From: Fibrobacter sp.
GTDB lineage: Bacteria; Fibrobacterota; Fibrobacteria; Fibrobacterales; Fibrobacteraceae
DNA length: 42,154 nucleotides
Assembly: GCA_024689485.1 (NCBI GenBank)
Contig: JAILDK010000046.1
Coordinates: forward strand, 1 to 42,154
Direction of reading: 5' to 3'
This document shows positions 15,207 to 24,836 of this stretch, one piece after another. Numbering within the stretch: the stretch's first letter is position 1; each line of letters begins with the position of its first letter. Position numbers and translations under genes: made by a program. Under the pieces are notes generated by a model. The model saw only the letters and a list, made by a program, of their open reading frames with translations. It made no database searches and had not been told where the DNA came from.

Positions 15207-17926
15207 TGAAACCGAACGTGTACATTGCCCTGGATTTGGAGACGACCGGGCTTGATTTTGAACACGATGAAATTATAGAAGTGGCTTTGGAAAGGTTCGA
15301 AAATGGGGAACCTGTTGAAAGCAAGGATTTTTTGATCAAGCCGAAGCAGACGCTTCGCCCGTTCATCGCTTCGCTCACGGGAATTTCGGATGAAGATCTG
15401 AAGAACGCTCCGGACTTTGCGTCTGTCGCAGGTCAGATTCGGCAGTTCATTGGCGACTATCCGCTGGTCGCTCACAATGCGCAGTTCGATTCCAAATTCT
15501 TGAAGAATACGTTTGCCAAGGTCGGCATTTCGATCGATTCGAATCCGGTTCTCGACACGCTCATCCTTTCGCGTATCGCTTACCGTCAGGTTCCCAATCA
15601 CAAGCTCGAAACCTTGGTGAAGTATTTGAACATTCCGCGGGAAAGGGCGCACCGCGCGCTCCCGGATGCGGATGCCTGCGGAAAACTTTTCTGGATGGCG
15701 CTTTTGGAAGTCGAAAAGATGGATTCCTTTGTGCGCCATCACCTTTCGCGCCTTGCTCAAGGTACCGCTTGGGAAAGCGTCTTTGACGACTGCGTTCCGG
15801 ATCACGAAACGCTCTCGCCGCTTGAACCGGAAACGGTCACCCCGCCGATGTCTTCCAAGGAACGCTTACCGCGTGTAAACGAGTTCTTTGAAAAGGGCGG
15901 CAAGCTTTCGCAAGTCATCGAAAATTATTCTCCGCGTTCTTCACAGCTCGACTACGCAGAAATCGTGGAACGCAATATGCACAAGGGCGGCCTTTCGATT
16001 CTTGAAGCGGGCACCGGCATGGGAAAGACCTTTGCCTACCTCGTCCCGGCAGCGATCAAGGCCGCATCCGGGGAACGTGTCGTCATCAGCACGGCGACGC
16101 GCACTCTCGAAGAACAGCTTTGCCATCACGATTACCCGGCGATCGCTCCGCTTTTTGGAAATCGCGTCTCTCCGGTCGTTTTGAAGGGCCGCAGCAATTA
16201 CATTTGCCTGCGCAAATTCGAAGAACATTTGAAGTCTCCGGACGTGTTGCTCGCTCCCGATGAACGGGAAACCTTTATGACGCTCCTTCCGTGGATTGAG
16301 CATACCAAAACGGGTGACGGCAATGAAAATACAGGCTTTAACCTTTCCCGCAACCGTTTGCTGTGGAATAAATTTTCGAGCGATGCTTCGACGAGCCTTG
16401 GCGAAAAATGCCCGTTCTACGAGAAATGCTTTGGTTTGAATGCGCGCCGCCAGGCGGCCAAGGCGAACTTGCTCTTTATCAACCATTCGCTGTTCCTTTC
16501 GGATCTTGCACTGGACTTTGCGCTGCTCCCGACTTACGATCATATCGTGTTCGATGAAGCGCATCGCCTGCCGACGATGAGTCACATGACCTTTGGCAAA
16601 ATGGTGCGATTCTTCCGCTTGCGCAACATTACGAAGGTGCTTGTGCACCCGAAGGCGCAGGATAAGGGCCTTGTTGCGGAACTCGAAACGCTTCTTTCCA
16701 AGGCGAATGCAGAAGCTTCGCTTTTGGATGCCTGTGCAAAGCTCCGCGAAGCGACGGTCGAATGTGAAAAGTCGCTGCACCGTTTCTTCTTGAAGCTCGG
16801 TAAGAAGGTCTTTAAGCATAAGCCGGACGGTTTCCGTTTTGCCAAGGGAATCCTTGCGGAATACGATACGGACCCGCGTCCGGTTCTCGACGCCTGCAAC
16901 ACGGTGAAGGCGATTTCGGAAGACATTTCTTCGAAGCTCCGCGAAAATCCGGCGTTTGTGCTGGTCGCACGAAATCTCGAAGGCGCTGCGATGGAAATTG
17001 GACGCTTTGCCGAAGACTTCGGATTCATTACGCAGGCGGGCAAGGAAGACTGGGTCTTTTACATGGAAGAACCGGGCAATCCGCATACCGCAATTCTTCG
17101 CGCGATTCCGCTGTACCCGGGGAATAACTGGTCCGAAAAGTTCTATCCGTGGATTAAAAGTGCGACGTTCACCTCGGCGACGCTTTCGCTGCAGGGATCC
17201 TTTGACTATTACGAACAGCGCATGGGCATGCAAAATCCGAGCCTTGCCAAAGCCAAGACTCCTTTTGTGCGCTCGTACCCGTCTGCATTCGACGTGAATG
17301 CTAAACGTCGGGTGATTATTGCTGACTTTTTGCCAAAGCCGAATTCGCCGGATTTCCAAAAGGCGCTTGATGCGACCTTGGCGGAAATCTTGCCCGAAAA
17401 CAAAAAGAATGCCTTGGTGCTTTTTACAAGCATCATGAGCATGAACAAGGTGCACGACGCTTTGGCACCGCGCTTTGCAGAAAAGGACAAGCTCCTGCTC
17501 TGCCAGCATTTAGATGGAGGCATGGACAGCCTTGTAGAAATGTTCCGCAAAAAACGCGAAGCATGTTTGCTCGGCTGCCAGGTATTCTGGGAAGGCATCG
17601 ATTTGCCGGATAACGCACTCGAACTTTTGGTGATTCCAAAGCTCCCGTTCCCGAATCCGTCGGATCCTTTGATTGCAAGCCTTGCCGATAAAATGAAGGA
17701 ACGGAACGAGAATTCGTTCAAGAACCTTTATATTCCGGAAGCACTGCTTGAATTGCGCCAGGGTTTGGGGCGGCTGATTCGCAGTGAATCCGATACAGGA
17801 ACGGCTCTGTTCTTCGATAACCGTTTAGTCCACGAAGCCTATGGCAAGAGCTTTACACGCCTTTGGGGTGCAAAGCACGAAGTGGCACACAACTTAGAAG
17901 AATTAAAGTCCTTCCTCGGTCTATAA
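15206..17926 (+). CDS. dinG: DnaQ-like 3'-5' exonuclease fused to DinG-family helicase
   Basis: This 906-aa fusion carries a DEDD exonuclease at residues ~1-170: Exo I DLETTG with Asp10 and Glu12, and Exo III HRALPDADAC. It is followed by an XPD/DinG superfamily-2 helicase, with Walker A GTGMGKT (269-275), a DEAH box (450-453) and motif VI GLGRLIRSESDTG. Cys334, Cys402 and Cys408 sit where DinG holds its Fe-S cluster, but the fourth ligand position is Ser397. Similar exonuclease-helicase fusions occur in Firmicutes, where they are also called DinG and may act as nucleases. It overlaps the upstream lipoprotein by one base, so coupling is likely, although no functional link is evident. Confidence 0.92.
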   Translation: MKPNVYIALDLETTGLDFEHDEIIEVALERFENGEPVESKDFLIKPKQTLRPFIASLTGISDEDLKNAPDFASVAGQIRQFIGDYPLVAHNAQFDSKFLKNTFAKVGISIDSNPVLDTLILSRIAYRQVPNHKLETLVKYLNIPRERAHRALPDADACGKLFWMALLEVEKMDSFVRHHLSRLAQGTAWESVFDDCVPDHETLSPLEPETVTPPMSSKERLPRVNEFFEKGGKLSQVIENYSPRSSQLDYAEIVERNMHKGGLSILEAGTGMGKTFAYLVPAAIKAASGERVVISTATRTLEEQLCHHDYPAIAPLFGNRVSPVVLKGRSNYICLRKFEEHLKSPDVLLAPDERETFMTLLPWIEHTKTGDGNENTGFNLSRNRLLWNKFSSDASTSLGEKCPFYEKCFGLNARRQAAKANLLFINHSLFLSDLALDFALLPTYDHIVFDEAHRLPTMSHMTFGKMVRFFRLRNITKVLVHPKAQDKGLVAELETLLSKANAEASLLDACAKLREATVECEKSLHRFFLKLGKKVFKHKPDGFRFAKGILAEYDTDPRPVLDACNTVKAISEDISSKLRENPAFVLVARNLEGAAMEIGRFAEDFGFITQAGKEDWVFYMEEPGNPHTAILRAIPLYPGNNWSEKFYPWIKSATFTSATLSLQGSFDYYEQRMGMQNPSLAKAKTPFVRSYPSAFDVNAKRRVIIADFLPKPNSPDFQKALDATLAEILPENKKNALVLFTSIMSMNKVHDALAPRFAEKDKLLLCQHLDGGMDSLVEMFRKKREACLLGCQVFWEGIDLPDNALELLVIPKLPFPNPSDPLIASLADKMKERNENSFKNLYIPEALLELRQGLGRLIRSESDTGTALFFDNRLVHEAYGKSFTRLWGAKHEVAHNLEELKSFLGL

Positions 17927-17941
17927 GGCCGTATAGTTTTC

Positions 17942-17949
17942 TATCTTTG
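17942..17949 (+). promoter_or_regulatory. -7-type box for the 17972 gene
   Basis: TATCTTTG, 22 nt before ATG 17972. GGAG at 17963-17966 supplies a ribosome site. No TTG at the usual distance. Confidence 0.45.
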
Positions 17950-17971
17950 GCCTCTGCTTGTTGGAGAACTT

Positions 17972-19864
17972 ATGCTCGCTGTTAAAGATTTTTTAAACGA
18001 AATGTCCAAACCCCAGCTGAAAGAGCTGCACGCGAAGGCGTTCAGTTCCAAAGGCTTGCTGAACAACGCTAAAATTCTTTCGGAAACGAACACGTTCTTT
18101 ACCGATACCGCCCGGTTCGAAACGTTCTACACGTCTTTGGAACCGTGGAAAAAACTTTGCTTGTTCTTGATTTACCATAGTGAAAACCGTGGTTTGGAAA
18201 TGAATGAACTTCGCTTGGTGGCGCCTGCCAACAAGCGTGAAGAGCTGGAAACGTTCCTTCTCGACTGTGCCAAGGACCTTTATATTTGGCGTTCCCGCAC
18301 CGAAAAGAACACTTACGTCTATTTTGGCTTTGATGACTTTTTGAAGGGCATTCTTCTTTCTCCAGAAAATCCGGTCGATGAAAAGACCCGCTTCTTTAGC
18401 TACGAAGACATGCTGATTTGGCACCTTTGCCAGATGCTCTCCTTTGTGCGCCTCGGCAAGATGAAGATGAACGGGACGGGTAATTTGCACCGCCGTTCGA
18501 TGCAGATTTGCGAAGAAGCCTTCAAGTATTCGAAGCAGCTTTCCCCGGATGCCGTGCGTGAAGAATGCACGCTCCTTCTCGAATTCCTTTCTTCCCATAA
18601 TTGGATCGAACAGCGCGGCATGGATCTTCTCGTGACCGAAGAAGCGTTCGAATTTTTGAAGCACAACGGCTTCCGTCTAAAGAATGAAATTCTCGAATGG
18701 TGGATCAAGCGTCGCTTCCATGGCGAAGATGAATTCTTTAAGCATGTGCTGTTCTCGATCAAGCGCGACGCTTCGGCGGTGAATGCACAGCGTATCCTTT
18801 GGACGCTCGACCCGACGTTCCGTTTGACGCTCTCGACGAATGAAGTTTACTGGTCTTCGATGCCGAAGCCGCTTGCGGAACTTTGGCTTATGGGCATGGT
18901 GGAATTTTCGGCGAATGCGGGCGCGATTACCGCGATCCGCTTGAGCGACTGGGCCAAGGATTGGCTCTCGGCGACGGCGGCTCCAATGCTCGGGGCGCAG
19001 ATTTCGACGCTTCCGAACTTTGAAATGATCATCTCGGTTAAGAGCGCGCCGCGCGTTCTCTTTATGTCTGCGTGCCTTGCCGATGTGCAGAACGATGAAC
19101 CGTACTTGCGTTTTTCGATTTCCCGCGACACGTTCTTGAACGGTCTCAAGACCGGATTTAACCGTGAAACGACGGAAAGCTTTGAAGGCTGGATCAGCGC
19201 TCCACCTAACGTTCAGGAAGCGATGCGCGAATGGTCTTCTTGCTATTACGATTCCTCGTTCAGTTCGGTTCGTTTGTTGAAAATCGACAATGGGGAAGTG
19301 CGTGAAGCTCTTGCCGCGTTCCCGCAGTTCATGGAAATGGTGAACGAAGCGATTCCGGGCTACGGATTTTTGATCAAGCCGGAATGTGAACCGAAGATTC
19401 GCGAACTTTTGAAGCACTACGGTTTGGAACCTGCAAATCCGGTGAACGAAGCTCCGGTGGAACAGTTCCACAATACCGATTGGAACAAGGCTTTCTGGCT
19501 CCGTTGGACTCCGGAAGGCACTCCGGATTCCGCTTTCAAACCGGAAACGGACGGTTCCACGGTTTCGGCAGCTCTGGGTACGACCAAGTACGGCGGCGAC
19601 TTCCAGAAGTTCGCCATGGTGGACCTTTTCAAGGTGCTGCGCTACGCCCGTTCCACGAACGGCTCGATCGAAGCCCGTCTTTCGCAGAAGCCTATCGATA
19701 AGAACATCAAGCTTCCGAAGCTTCCTCCGGTGATCCGTTTCAAGGTCGAAGCCTTGCACTTTTCGAAGGTGCCGTTTGTGGCGAAAATCACGCTTGAACC
19801 GAGCGGAAAATCGCTTGAACTTCCTCTCGAATCGATTGCGGAACTTCGCATGGCGAAGGACTAA
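17972..19864 (+). CDS. Helicase-associated (XPB N-terminal-like) domain protein without helicase motor
   Basis: This 630-aa protein shows no Walker motifs, signal peptide or membrane segment. Residues ~345-425 (from LPNFEMIISVKSAPRVLFMSACLADV through NVQEAMREWSS) resemble the Helicase_C_3 / XPB-Ssl2 N-terminal domain found next to some bacterial helicases. The N-terminal half looks like repeated winged-helix units (for example EECTLLLEFLSSHNWIEQRGMDLLVTEEAFEFLKHNG). It lies 45 bp after the DinG-like helicase but has its own promoter-like box and GGAG site. A DNA repair or transcription-coupled role is only a guess. The domain assignment is from pattern memory and needs a profile search. Confidence 0.6.
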   Translation: MLAVKDFLNEMSKPQLKELHAKAFSSKGLLNNAKILSETNTFFTDTARFETFYTSLEPWKKLCLFLIYHSENRGLEMNELRLVAPANKREELETFLLDCAKDLYIWRSRTEKNTYVYFGFDDFLKGILLSPENPVDEKTRFFSYEDMLIWHLCQMLSFVRLGKMKMNGTGNLHRRSMQICEEAFKYSKQLSPDAVREECTLLLEFLSSHNWIEQRGMDLLVTEEAFEFLKHNGFRLKNEILEWWIKRRFHGEDEFFKHVLFSIKRDASAVNAQRILWTLDPTFRLTLSTNEVYWSSMPKPLAELWLMGMVEFSANAGAITAIRLSDWAKDWLSATAAPMLGAQISTLPNFEMIISVKSAPRVLFMSACLADVQNDEPYLRFSISRDTFLNGLKTGFNRETTESFEGWISAPPNVQEAMREWSSCYYDSSFSSVRLLKIDNGEVREALAAFPQFMEMVNEAIPGYGFLIKPECEPKIRELLKHYGLEPANPVNEAPVEQFHNTDWNKAFWLRWTPEGTPDSAFKPETDGSTVSAALGTTKYGGDFQKFAMVDLFKVLRYARSTNGSIEARLSQKPIDKNIKLPKLPPVIRFKVEALHFSKVPFVAKITLEPSGKSLELPLESIAELRMAKD

Positions 19865-19890
19865 AATTTCGTTTATTTTTGCAGGAAACG

Positions 19891-19925
19891 AAAAGAGCGT
19901 GACAGCGGTCGCGCTCTTTCTTTTT
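19891..19925 (+). terminator. Intrinsic terminator before dnaE
   Basis: GAGCGTGAC pairs with GTCGCGCTC (one T-G pair) around an AGCG loop, with flanking A and T tracts. Confidence 0.9.
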
Positions 19926-19949
19926 GGCGGTCTCCTCCGCAGAATTTTT

Positions 19950-19957
19950 TAAATTCC
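19950..19957 (+). promoter_or_regulatory. -7-like box at the dnaE start
   Basis: TAAATTCC, 5 nt (CCAGT) before ATG 19963. No Shine-Dalgarno lies between. Confidence 0.35.
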
Positions 19958-19962
19958 CCAGT

Positions 19963-22900
19963 ATGAGTTTTGTCCATCTTCAATTGCATTCCGAATTTTC
20001 CATTTTGCAGGCGGCCGCACGTCTTGACGATATTTTTGACGCCGCCGCTGCCGATAACGCTCCTGCCGTCGCCCTGACGGATCATGGGACGATGTTTGGA
20101 ATCTTGGAGTTCCAGGAACGCGGCAAAGCTCTCAATAAAAAGCGCAAGGAAAAGGGTCTTCCGCCGATCAAGACGGTTCTCGGCTGCCACATCTACGTGG
20201 ACACTCCGGGGGCAAACTTTAAGGAACCGGGCGGCTATGAACGTTTGACCCTGCTTGTGGAAAACGAAAAAGGCTATTACAACCTTCTCCGTATTGTCAG
20301 CTACCGCTACGAGGAATCCAAGCGTTGGGAACAGATCCCTTCCGTTCCACTCGAAATCATCGAAGAGCACAAGGAAGGCATCATTGCGATTGCAGGCGAT
20401 TACGCGAGCCGCTACGGCATCAATGTGACCGCAGGCCGCGACGCACAGGCTAGAGCCTTTATCGACACTCTCGACAAGATTTTTGACCACGACCATCTGT
20501 ACCTTTCGATCTGCGACAACGGAATTTCCGCCCAAAAGACGCTCAACCTGTTTACCATTGCCCTCGCGAAGGAATTGAACCGCGAACTCGTCGCGGTCGG
20601 TGATGTGCACTACATTAAACGGGAAGACTCCGCCGCTCATAAGGCTCTCCGCTGCATTTCGCTCGTGGAAAAGTTCAAGGAATTCAACGATAAACGATTC
20701 CCGACGGACCAGTTCTACTACCGCACCGAAGCGGAAATGCGCGAACTTTTCCCCGACCATCCGGAAGCGATCGACAATACGGTCAAGATTGCGGACCGTT
20801 GCTTCTTCGAAGTCAAAACGGGCATCGGTGACGACTTCTGGCCGCGTTACGAAATTCCGAAAGAATTCCTCGAATCCGAAGAATGCAAAGAAATCTACCG
20901 GGTCATGGAAGACGAATACAACAAGGGTTACCCGGAAGCCTTTGAAAAAGCGGCGAAGGAATTCTGCAAAAAGAATGAAGGCAAAACGATCGAAACGCTC
21001 ACGGACGAAGATAAGGCGGCCGTGGAAAAGATCATGGAGCACAACAAAACGAGCCGCCACGGTGGCGACGCGGATGCTTACCTGATCCATTTGACGCGTG
21101 AACGTTTGCACTGGCGATTCCCCGATGAAAATACGCAGTACCCGAGTCACGATTCGGAAGTCAGCGATCGTATTTACAAGGAATTGAACTGTATTCGAAA
21201 CATGAACGTCGCAGGCTACCTGCTGATTGTGTGGGACTTCATCAACTGGTCCCGTGAACACGGAATTCCGGTGGGACCGGGCCGTGGTTCTGCAGCAGGT
21301 TCCATTGTCACGTACATCATCGGTATTACGAACATTGACCCGCTCAAGTTCGGCCTTCTTTTCGAACGATTCCTGAACCCGGAACGTGTGTCCATGCCGG
21401 ATATCGATACGGATATTGCGGACCGCGACCGAGGTCGAGTGATCGATTACGTGACGCGCAAATACGGCGCGGATTGCGTGGGCCAGATTATTACTTACGG
21501 TATGCTCAAGTCCAAGGCGGTGATTAAAGACGTTGCCCGCGTGTTGAGCATTGACCACCGTGAAGCCGATGCGATCATTAAGCTTTTCCCGCAGCGCGTT
21601 CTGAACTTTAGTTTGAACGATGCGTGGACCGGTAAGGATAAAAAGGGAAAGCCCGTCGCTCCGGATTACGATCCTGCTCCGCTCCAGGCTTTGGTCAACA
21701 GCCGAGAATCGTACAAGGAACTTTGGGACATTGCAAAGCGCTTGGAAGATCTTCCGCGTCAGACAGGCGTGCACGCTTGCGGTGTGGTGATTACGCCGAC
21801 GCCGATTTACAACTTGGCGCCTCTCTACCGTGCCGCTCCGCCGGATACGCCGGTCGTGATGTACGACAAGCACTATTCCGAAACGATCGGCCTGTTGAAA
21901 ATGGACTTCTTGGGCCTGATCAACTTGTCCATCATTCAGGATACGGTGAACCTCGCCAAAAAAACGCGCGGCGTGGACATCGATATGGACAAGGTTCCGA
22001 CCGATGACAAGGAAACCTTTGAGCTCTTGAGTAAGGGCATGACGACGGCGGTGTTCCAGTTTGAATCTCCGGGTATGCAAAAGTACCTGCGCGAACTCAA
22101 ACCGTCCCGTATCAGCGACTTGATCGCTATGAACGCTTTGTACCGTCCGGGCCCGATCGATCAGATCCCGCACTTTATTGCCCGTAAGCTCGGCAAGGAA
22201 GAAATCGACTGTTACCACAAGGATTTGGAACAGGTTCTGGGTGAAACGTACGGCGTGATTGTTTACCAGGAACAGGTGATGCAGCTTGCCCAGATCCTCG
22301 GCGGATATTCCCTGGGCGGCGCTGATAACATTCGCCGTATCATGGCAAAGAAGATGCCGGAAAAGATGGCGAAGCTCGAACCGGAATTCTTCCAGAAGTG
22401 CTTGGACAAGGGCTACGACAAGGCTATGATTCAGAAGGTCTGGAATGCGGTGCTTCCGTTCTGCGGATACGCATTCAACAAGAGTCATGCTGCCGCTTAC
22501 GCGTATGTGGCTTACCAGACCGCTTATTTGAAAACGCACTTTGGCCCGGAATACATGGCTGCGTCCATGACTTCCAAAATGGGCAAGACCGAAGATATCG
22601 TGACGATTGTGCAGGAATGCCGCCGCATGAATATCGAAGTGCTCCCGCCCGATATCAACTCGTCCCTCGGCGTGTTCTCGGCGAATTCGGAAGGCAAGGT
22701 CGTTTACGGTCTCGCCGGCATTCGCAACGTCGGTCTCCCGGTGATTGAAGACGTGGTCGCCGAACGTGAAGCGCATGGCCCGTACACGACGCTCTTTGAC
22801 CTTTGCAAGCGCGTCGGCGATTATCAGGCGGCCCAGCCCGAAAAGCGCCCGCCGCTCAACCGCAAAACCCTCGAAAGTTTGATCATGGCCGGAGCCTTCG

Positions 22901-23775
22901 ACAAGATGTCTCCGACTGTGCCGAACCGCCCCACGCTCCTCGCGAGCGTCGAAAAGGCTCTGGAAGTGGCGAACCGTCACCGCAGGGAACAGGACGCGGG
23001 ACAGACCTCGCTCTTTGACATGTTCGGCGGCGCAAGCGAAGACGCTCACATGGACGAAACCTACGAAGATGCTCAGCCGTGGGGCCTCATGGAACTTTTG
23101 AACAAGGAACGCGATGTCCTTGGACTTTACCTTTCCGCACATCCGCTCGATGAATGCCGCCCGGAACTTCGAGGCTTTACCACGAACAGCCTTGCGGAAA
23201 GCGAACTGAATGAAATCGTCGAAGCGAACCCGAAATCGATCGTTTGCGTAGGCGGTGTCATTACAAAGCTCCGCTCGTTCCAAAGCAAAAAGGATGAGAC
23301 GAAGACGATGGGATCAGGAACCTTGCAAGACTTCCAGGGGGAAATCGCCATCTTCTTCCCGCCGGATTCTTGGGAACGTTGCCGCGATCACTTCGGTGAA
23401 GACGACCGTGTGATTGTGAAGGGTAAACTTTGCCCGCAGAACCAGGACCCTTCCGCATTGCAGATTATTGTGGACAAGGCTTTCTCTATCGATGAAGTGC
23501 GCACGCGCCTTGTGAACTTTATCCATGTGAATGTCTCTTCGATGGAACTCGTCGATGAAAAGATGACGCAGATTCTCGACCGTATGGATATGGCACAGGC
23601 TTTGCCGGGCGAACATGCGGCAGAAATGGTTTTCCACGTGGAAACGGTTTCAGGGCATATTCACACGCTCCGTTCCCAGGTGACGAAAATCGCTTATACG
23701 CCGGACTTTTTCGAATGGCTGCAAACGGAATTTGGACCTTCGAACGTTTGGGTTTCGGCAAAGGTCAAGGCTTAA
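19963..23775 (+). CDS. dnaE: DNA polymerase III alpha subunit
   Basis: This 1270-aa protein is the replicative polymerase. The N-terminal PHP domain opens with FVHLQLHSEFSILQ and contains VALTDHGTMFG. The polymerase active site has MPDIDTDIADRDR with Asp480 and Asp482, preceded by GPGRGSAAGSIV. The finger/thumb blocks GVHACGVVI, YRPGPIDQIP, VYQEQVMQ and GYAFNKSHAAAYA follow, then a helix-hairpin-helix region and a C-terminal OB domain (SIVCVGGVITKLRSFQSKKDE). It is somewhat longer than the E. coli enzyme and has no intein. Ten extra codons upstream would be in frame, but ATG 19963 gives the normal family start. A -7-like box 5 nt upstream suggests a very short leader. Confidence 0.98.
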   Translation: MSFVHLQLHSEFSILQAAARLDDIFDAAAADNAPAVALTDHGTMFGILEFQERGKALNKKRKEKGLPPIKTVLGCHIYVDTPGANFKEPGGYERLTLLVENEKGYYNLLRIVSYRYEESKRWEQIPSVPLEIIEEHKEGIIAIAGDYASRYGINVTAGRDAQARAFIDTLDKIFDHDHLYLSICDNGISAQKTLNLFTIALAKELNRELVAVGDVHYIKREDSAAHKALRCISLVEKFKEFNDKRFPTDQFYYRTEAEMRELFPDHPEAIDNTVKIADRCFFEVKTGIGDDFWPRYEIPKEFLESEECKEIYRVMEDEYNKGYPEAFEKAAKEFCKKNEGKTIETLTDEDKAAVEKIMEHNKTSRHGGDADAYLIHLTRERLHWRFPDENTQYPSHDSEVSDRIYKELNCIRNMNVAGYLLIVWDFINWSREHGIPVGPGRGSAAGSIVTYIIGITNIDPLKFGLLFERFLNPERVSMPDIDTDIADRDRGRVIDYVTRKYGADCVGQIITYGMLKSKAVIKDVARVLSIDHREADAIIKLFPQRVLNFSLNDAWTGKDKKGKPVAPDYDPAPLQALVNSRESYKELWDIAKRLEDLPRQTGVHACGVVITPTPIYNLAPLYRAAPPDTPVVMYDKHYSETIGLLKMDFLGLINLSIIQDTVNLAKKTRGVDIDMDKVPTDDKETFELLSKGMTTAVFQFESPGMQKYLRELKPSRISDLIAMNALYRPGPIDQIPHFIARKLGKEEIDCYHKDLEQVLGETYGVIVYQEQVMQLAQILGGYSLGGADNIRRIMAKKMPEKMAKLEPEFFQKCLDKGYDKAMIQKVWNAVLPFCGYAFNKSHAAAYAYVAYQTAYLKTHFGPEYMAASMTSKMGKTEDIVTIVQECRRMNIEVLPPDINSSLGVFSANSEGKVVYGLAGIRNVGLPVIEDVVAEREAHGPYTTLFDLCKRVGDYQAAQPEKRPPLNRKTLESLIMAGAFDKMSPTVPNRPTLLASVEKALEVANRHRREQDAGQTSLFDMFGGASEDAHMDETYEDAQPWGLMELLNKERDVLGLYLSAHPLDECRPELRGFTTNSLAESELNEIVEANPKSIVCVGGVITKLRSFQSKKDETKTMGSGTLQDFQGEIAIFFPPDSWERCRDHFGEDDRVIVKGKLCPQNQDPSALQIIVDKAFSIDEVRTRLVNFIHVNVSSMELVDEKMTQILDRMDMAQALPGEHAAEMVFHVETVSGHIHTLRSQVTKIAYTPDFFEWLQTEFGPSNVWVSAKVKA

Positions 23776-23781
23776 ACTTTC

Positions 23782-24834
23782 ATGCGTCCGTACTGGCTTT
23801 TTTGCGCAGGCGAAGATTCCGGTGATGTTCTGGGAGAATCCTTGGTTCAAGAGATTCTGGGAAAAGGCTTTGACGCTCTCGGGGCGGGCGGAAGACGTAT
23901 GGAAAGGGCGGGCCTTTTGCCGCTTGTGCCTTTTGACGATTTGCCGGTGAATGGATTCGGGGATGTCCTTTTGCATTCCTGGAAACTTTCGAAAGATTTT
24001 AAAATATTAAAGCGCGCTCTGCAGAACGAAAACTGCCAAGGTTTGGTCGCCGTGGACTATCCAGGCTTTAACTTAAAACTGATGCAGCTTGCGCTTCAAA
24101 TGGAAAAGCGCGTTATCTACGTGGAGCCTCCGCAGATTTGGGCATGGAAGCCCAAACGCGTCCAAGCGTTCCTTTCTCCAGAAGCCCAAAGGCTCGTGGA
24201 ACTGCGGGCATTGTACGACATCGAAATCGAAGCGTACCAAAAGTTCGGATTGCACGTTCAAAAGATTCCGCATCCGTTTTTGCAGTCCAAAAAATCTTTT
24301 GCAGAAGAAACATCTTCTTGGACGGCAAAAGAAAATGCTCCTGCTCCGATTCTCTTCTTTCCGGGCAGCCGCCTTTCGCAGGCGAAGCGTAACTTGGAAC
24401 TTTACCGCCGGGTGGCAAATAAATTAACGTCCAAGGGTCAAACCGTCGCCTTTGTCGCCTCTCGAAACGAGCTGTTCCAATTCTTGGAAGGGGAGTTTTG
24501 CGGGGAATTCCGCGTGCTGCTTTCCCCGCAATCGGCGGAAGAAAGGTTTGCCCTTTTGCAGTCGGCAAAGTGCGTCGTCAGCGGACCGGGCTCTGCGATG
24601 ATGGAAGCGTTCCTTGCGAAAACGCCCTGCGTGGCCGCTTCGCGAATCGAGCCTCTCACGTTTTGCTTGGGAAAGCTTTTCTTAAAAACAAAGCATTTGA
24701 CACTTCCGAACATTCAAGCGGATCGGTTGAAAAAAGAGGCTCCCATTCCGGAATGCGTCCAGAGCGTATTTTCAAATGTCGATGCGCAGGCGGCGAAAGT
24801 TTTTTGCGCTCTTGAAAAATTCATATCTTTCTAA
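23782..24834 (+). CDS. lpxB: Lipid-A-disaccharide synthase
   Basis: This 350-aa glycosyltransferase (GT19) joins UDP-diacylglucosamine and lipid X to make the lipid A disaccharide at the inner membrane. Family landmarks are the N-terminal AGEDSGDVLGESLVQ (normally AGExSGD), the donor-domain block VAVDYPGFNLKL, VIYVEPPQIWAWKPKR, FFPGSRLSQAKRNL and SGPGSAMMEAFLAKTPCVAA. It is slightly shorter than the E. coli protein. Its presence indicates that the organism makes lipid A. ATG 23782 lies 6 bp after the dnaE stop, so it may be read from the dnaE transcript. Confidence 0.95.
   Translation: MRPYWLFCAGEDSGDVLGESLVQEILGKGFDALGAGGRRMERAGLLPLVPFDDLPVNGFGDVLLHSWKLSKDFKILKRALQNENCQGLVAVDYPGFNLKLMQLALQMEKRVIYVEPPQIWAWKPKRVQAFLSPEAQRLVELRALYDIEIEAYQKFGLHVQKIPHPFLQSKKSFAEETSSWTAKENAPAPILFFPGSRLSQAKRNLELYRRVANKLTSKGQTVAFVASRNELFQFLEGEFCGEFRVLLSPQSAEERFALLQSAKCVVSGPGSAMMEAFLAKTPCVAASRIEPLTFCLGKLFLKTKHLTLPNIQADRLKKEAPIPECVQSVFSNVDAQAAKVFCALEKFISF
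24804..24831 (+). promoter_or_regulatory. Promoter at the start of the CNNM gene
   Basis: TTTTTTG (TTG 24804-24806), 17 nt, TATCTTTC (24824-24831), then 5 nt to ATG 24837. The box lies inside the end of lpxB. Confidence 0.45.
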
Positions 24835-24836
24835 GC

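Noticed and set aside
19873-23283. A 1136-codon open frame antisense to dnaE
   Set aside because: It mirrors dnaE codon structure (rich in Arg, His, Val and Phe), has no recognisable domain or ribosome site, and dnaE is beyond doubt. Long antisense frames are common here because the sense codons rarely give antisense stops.
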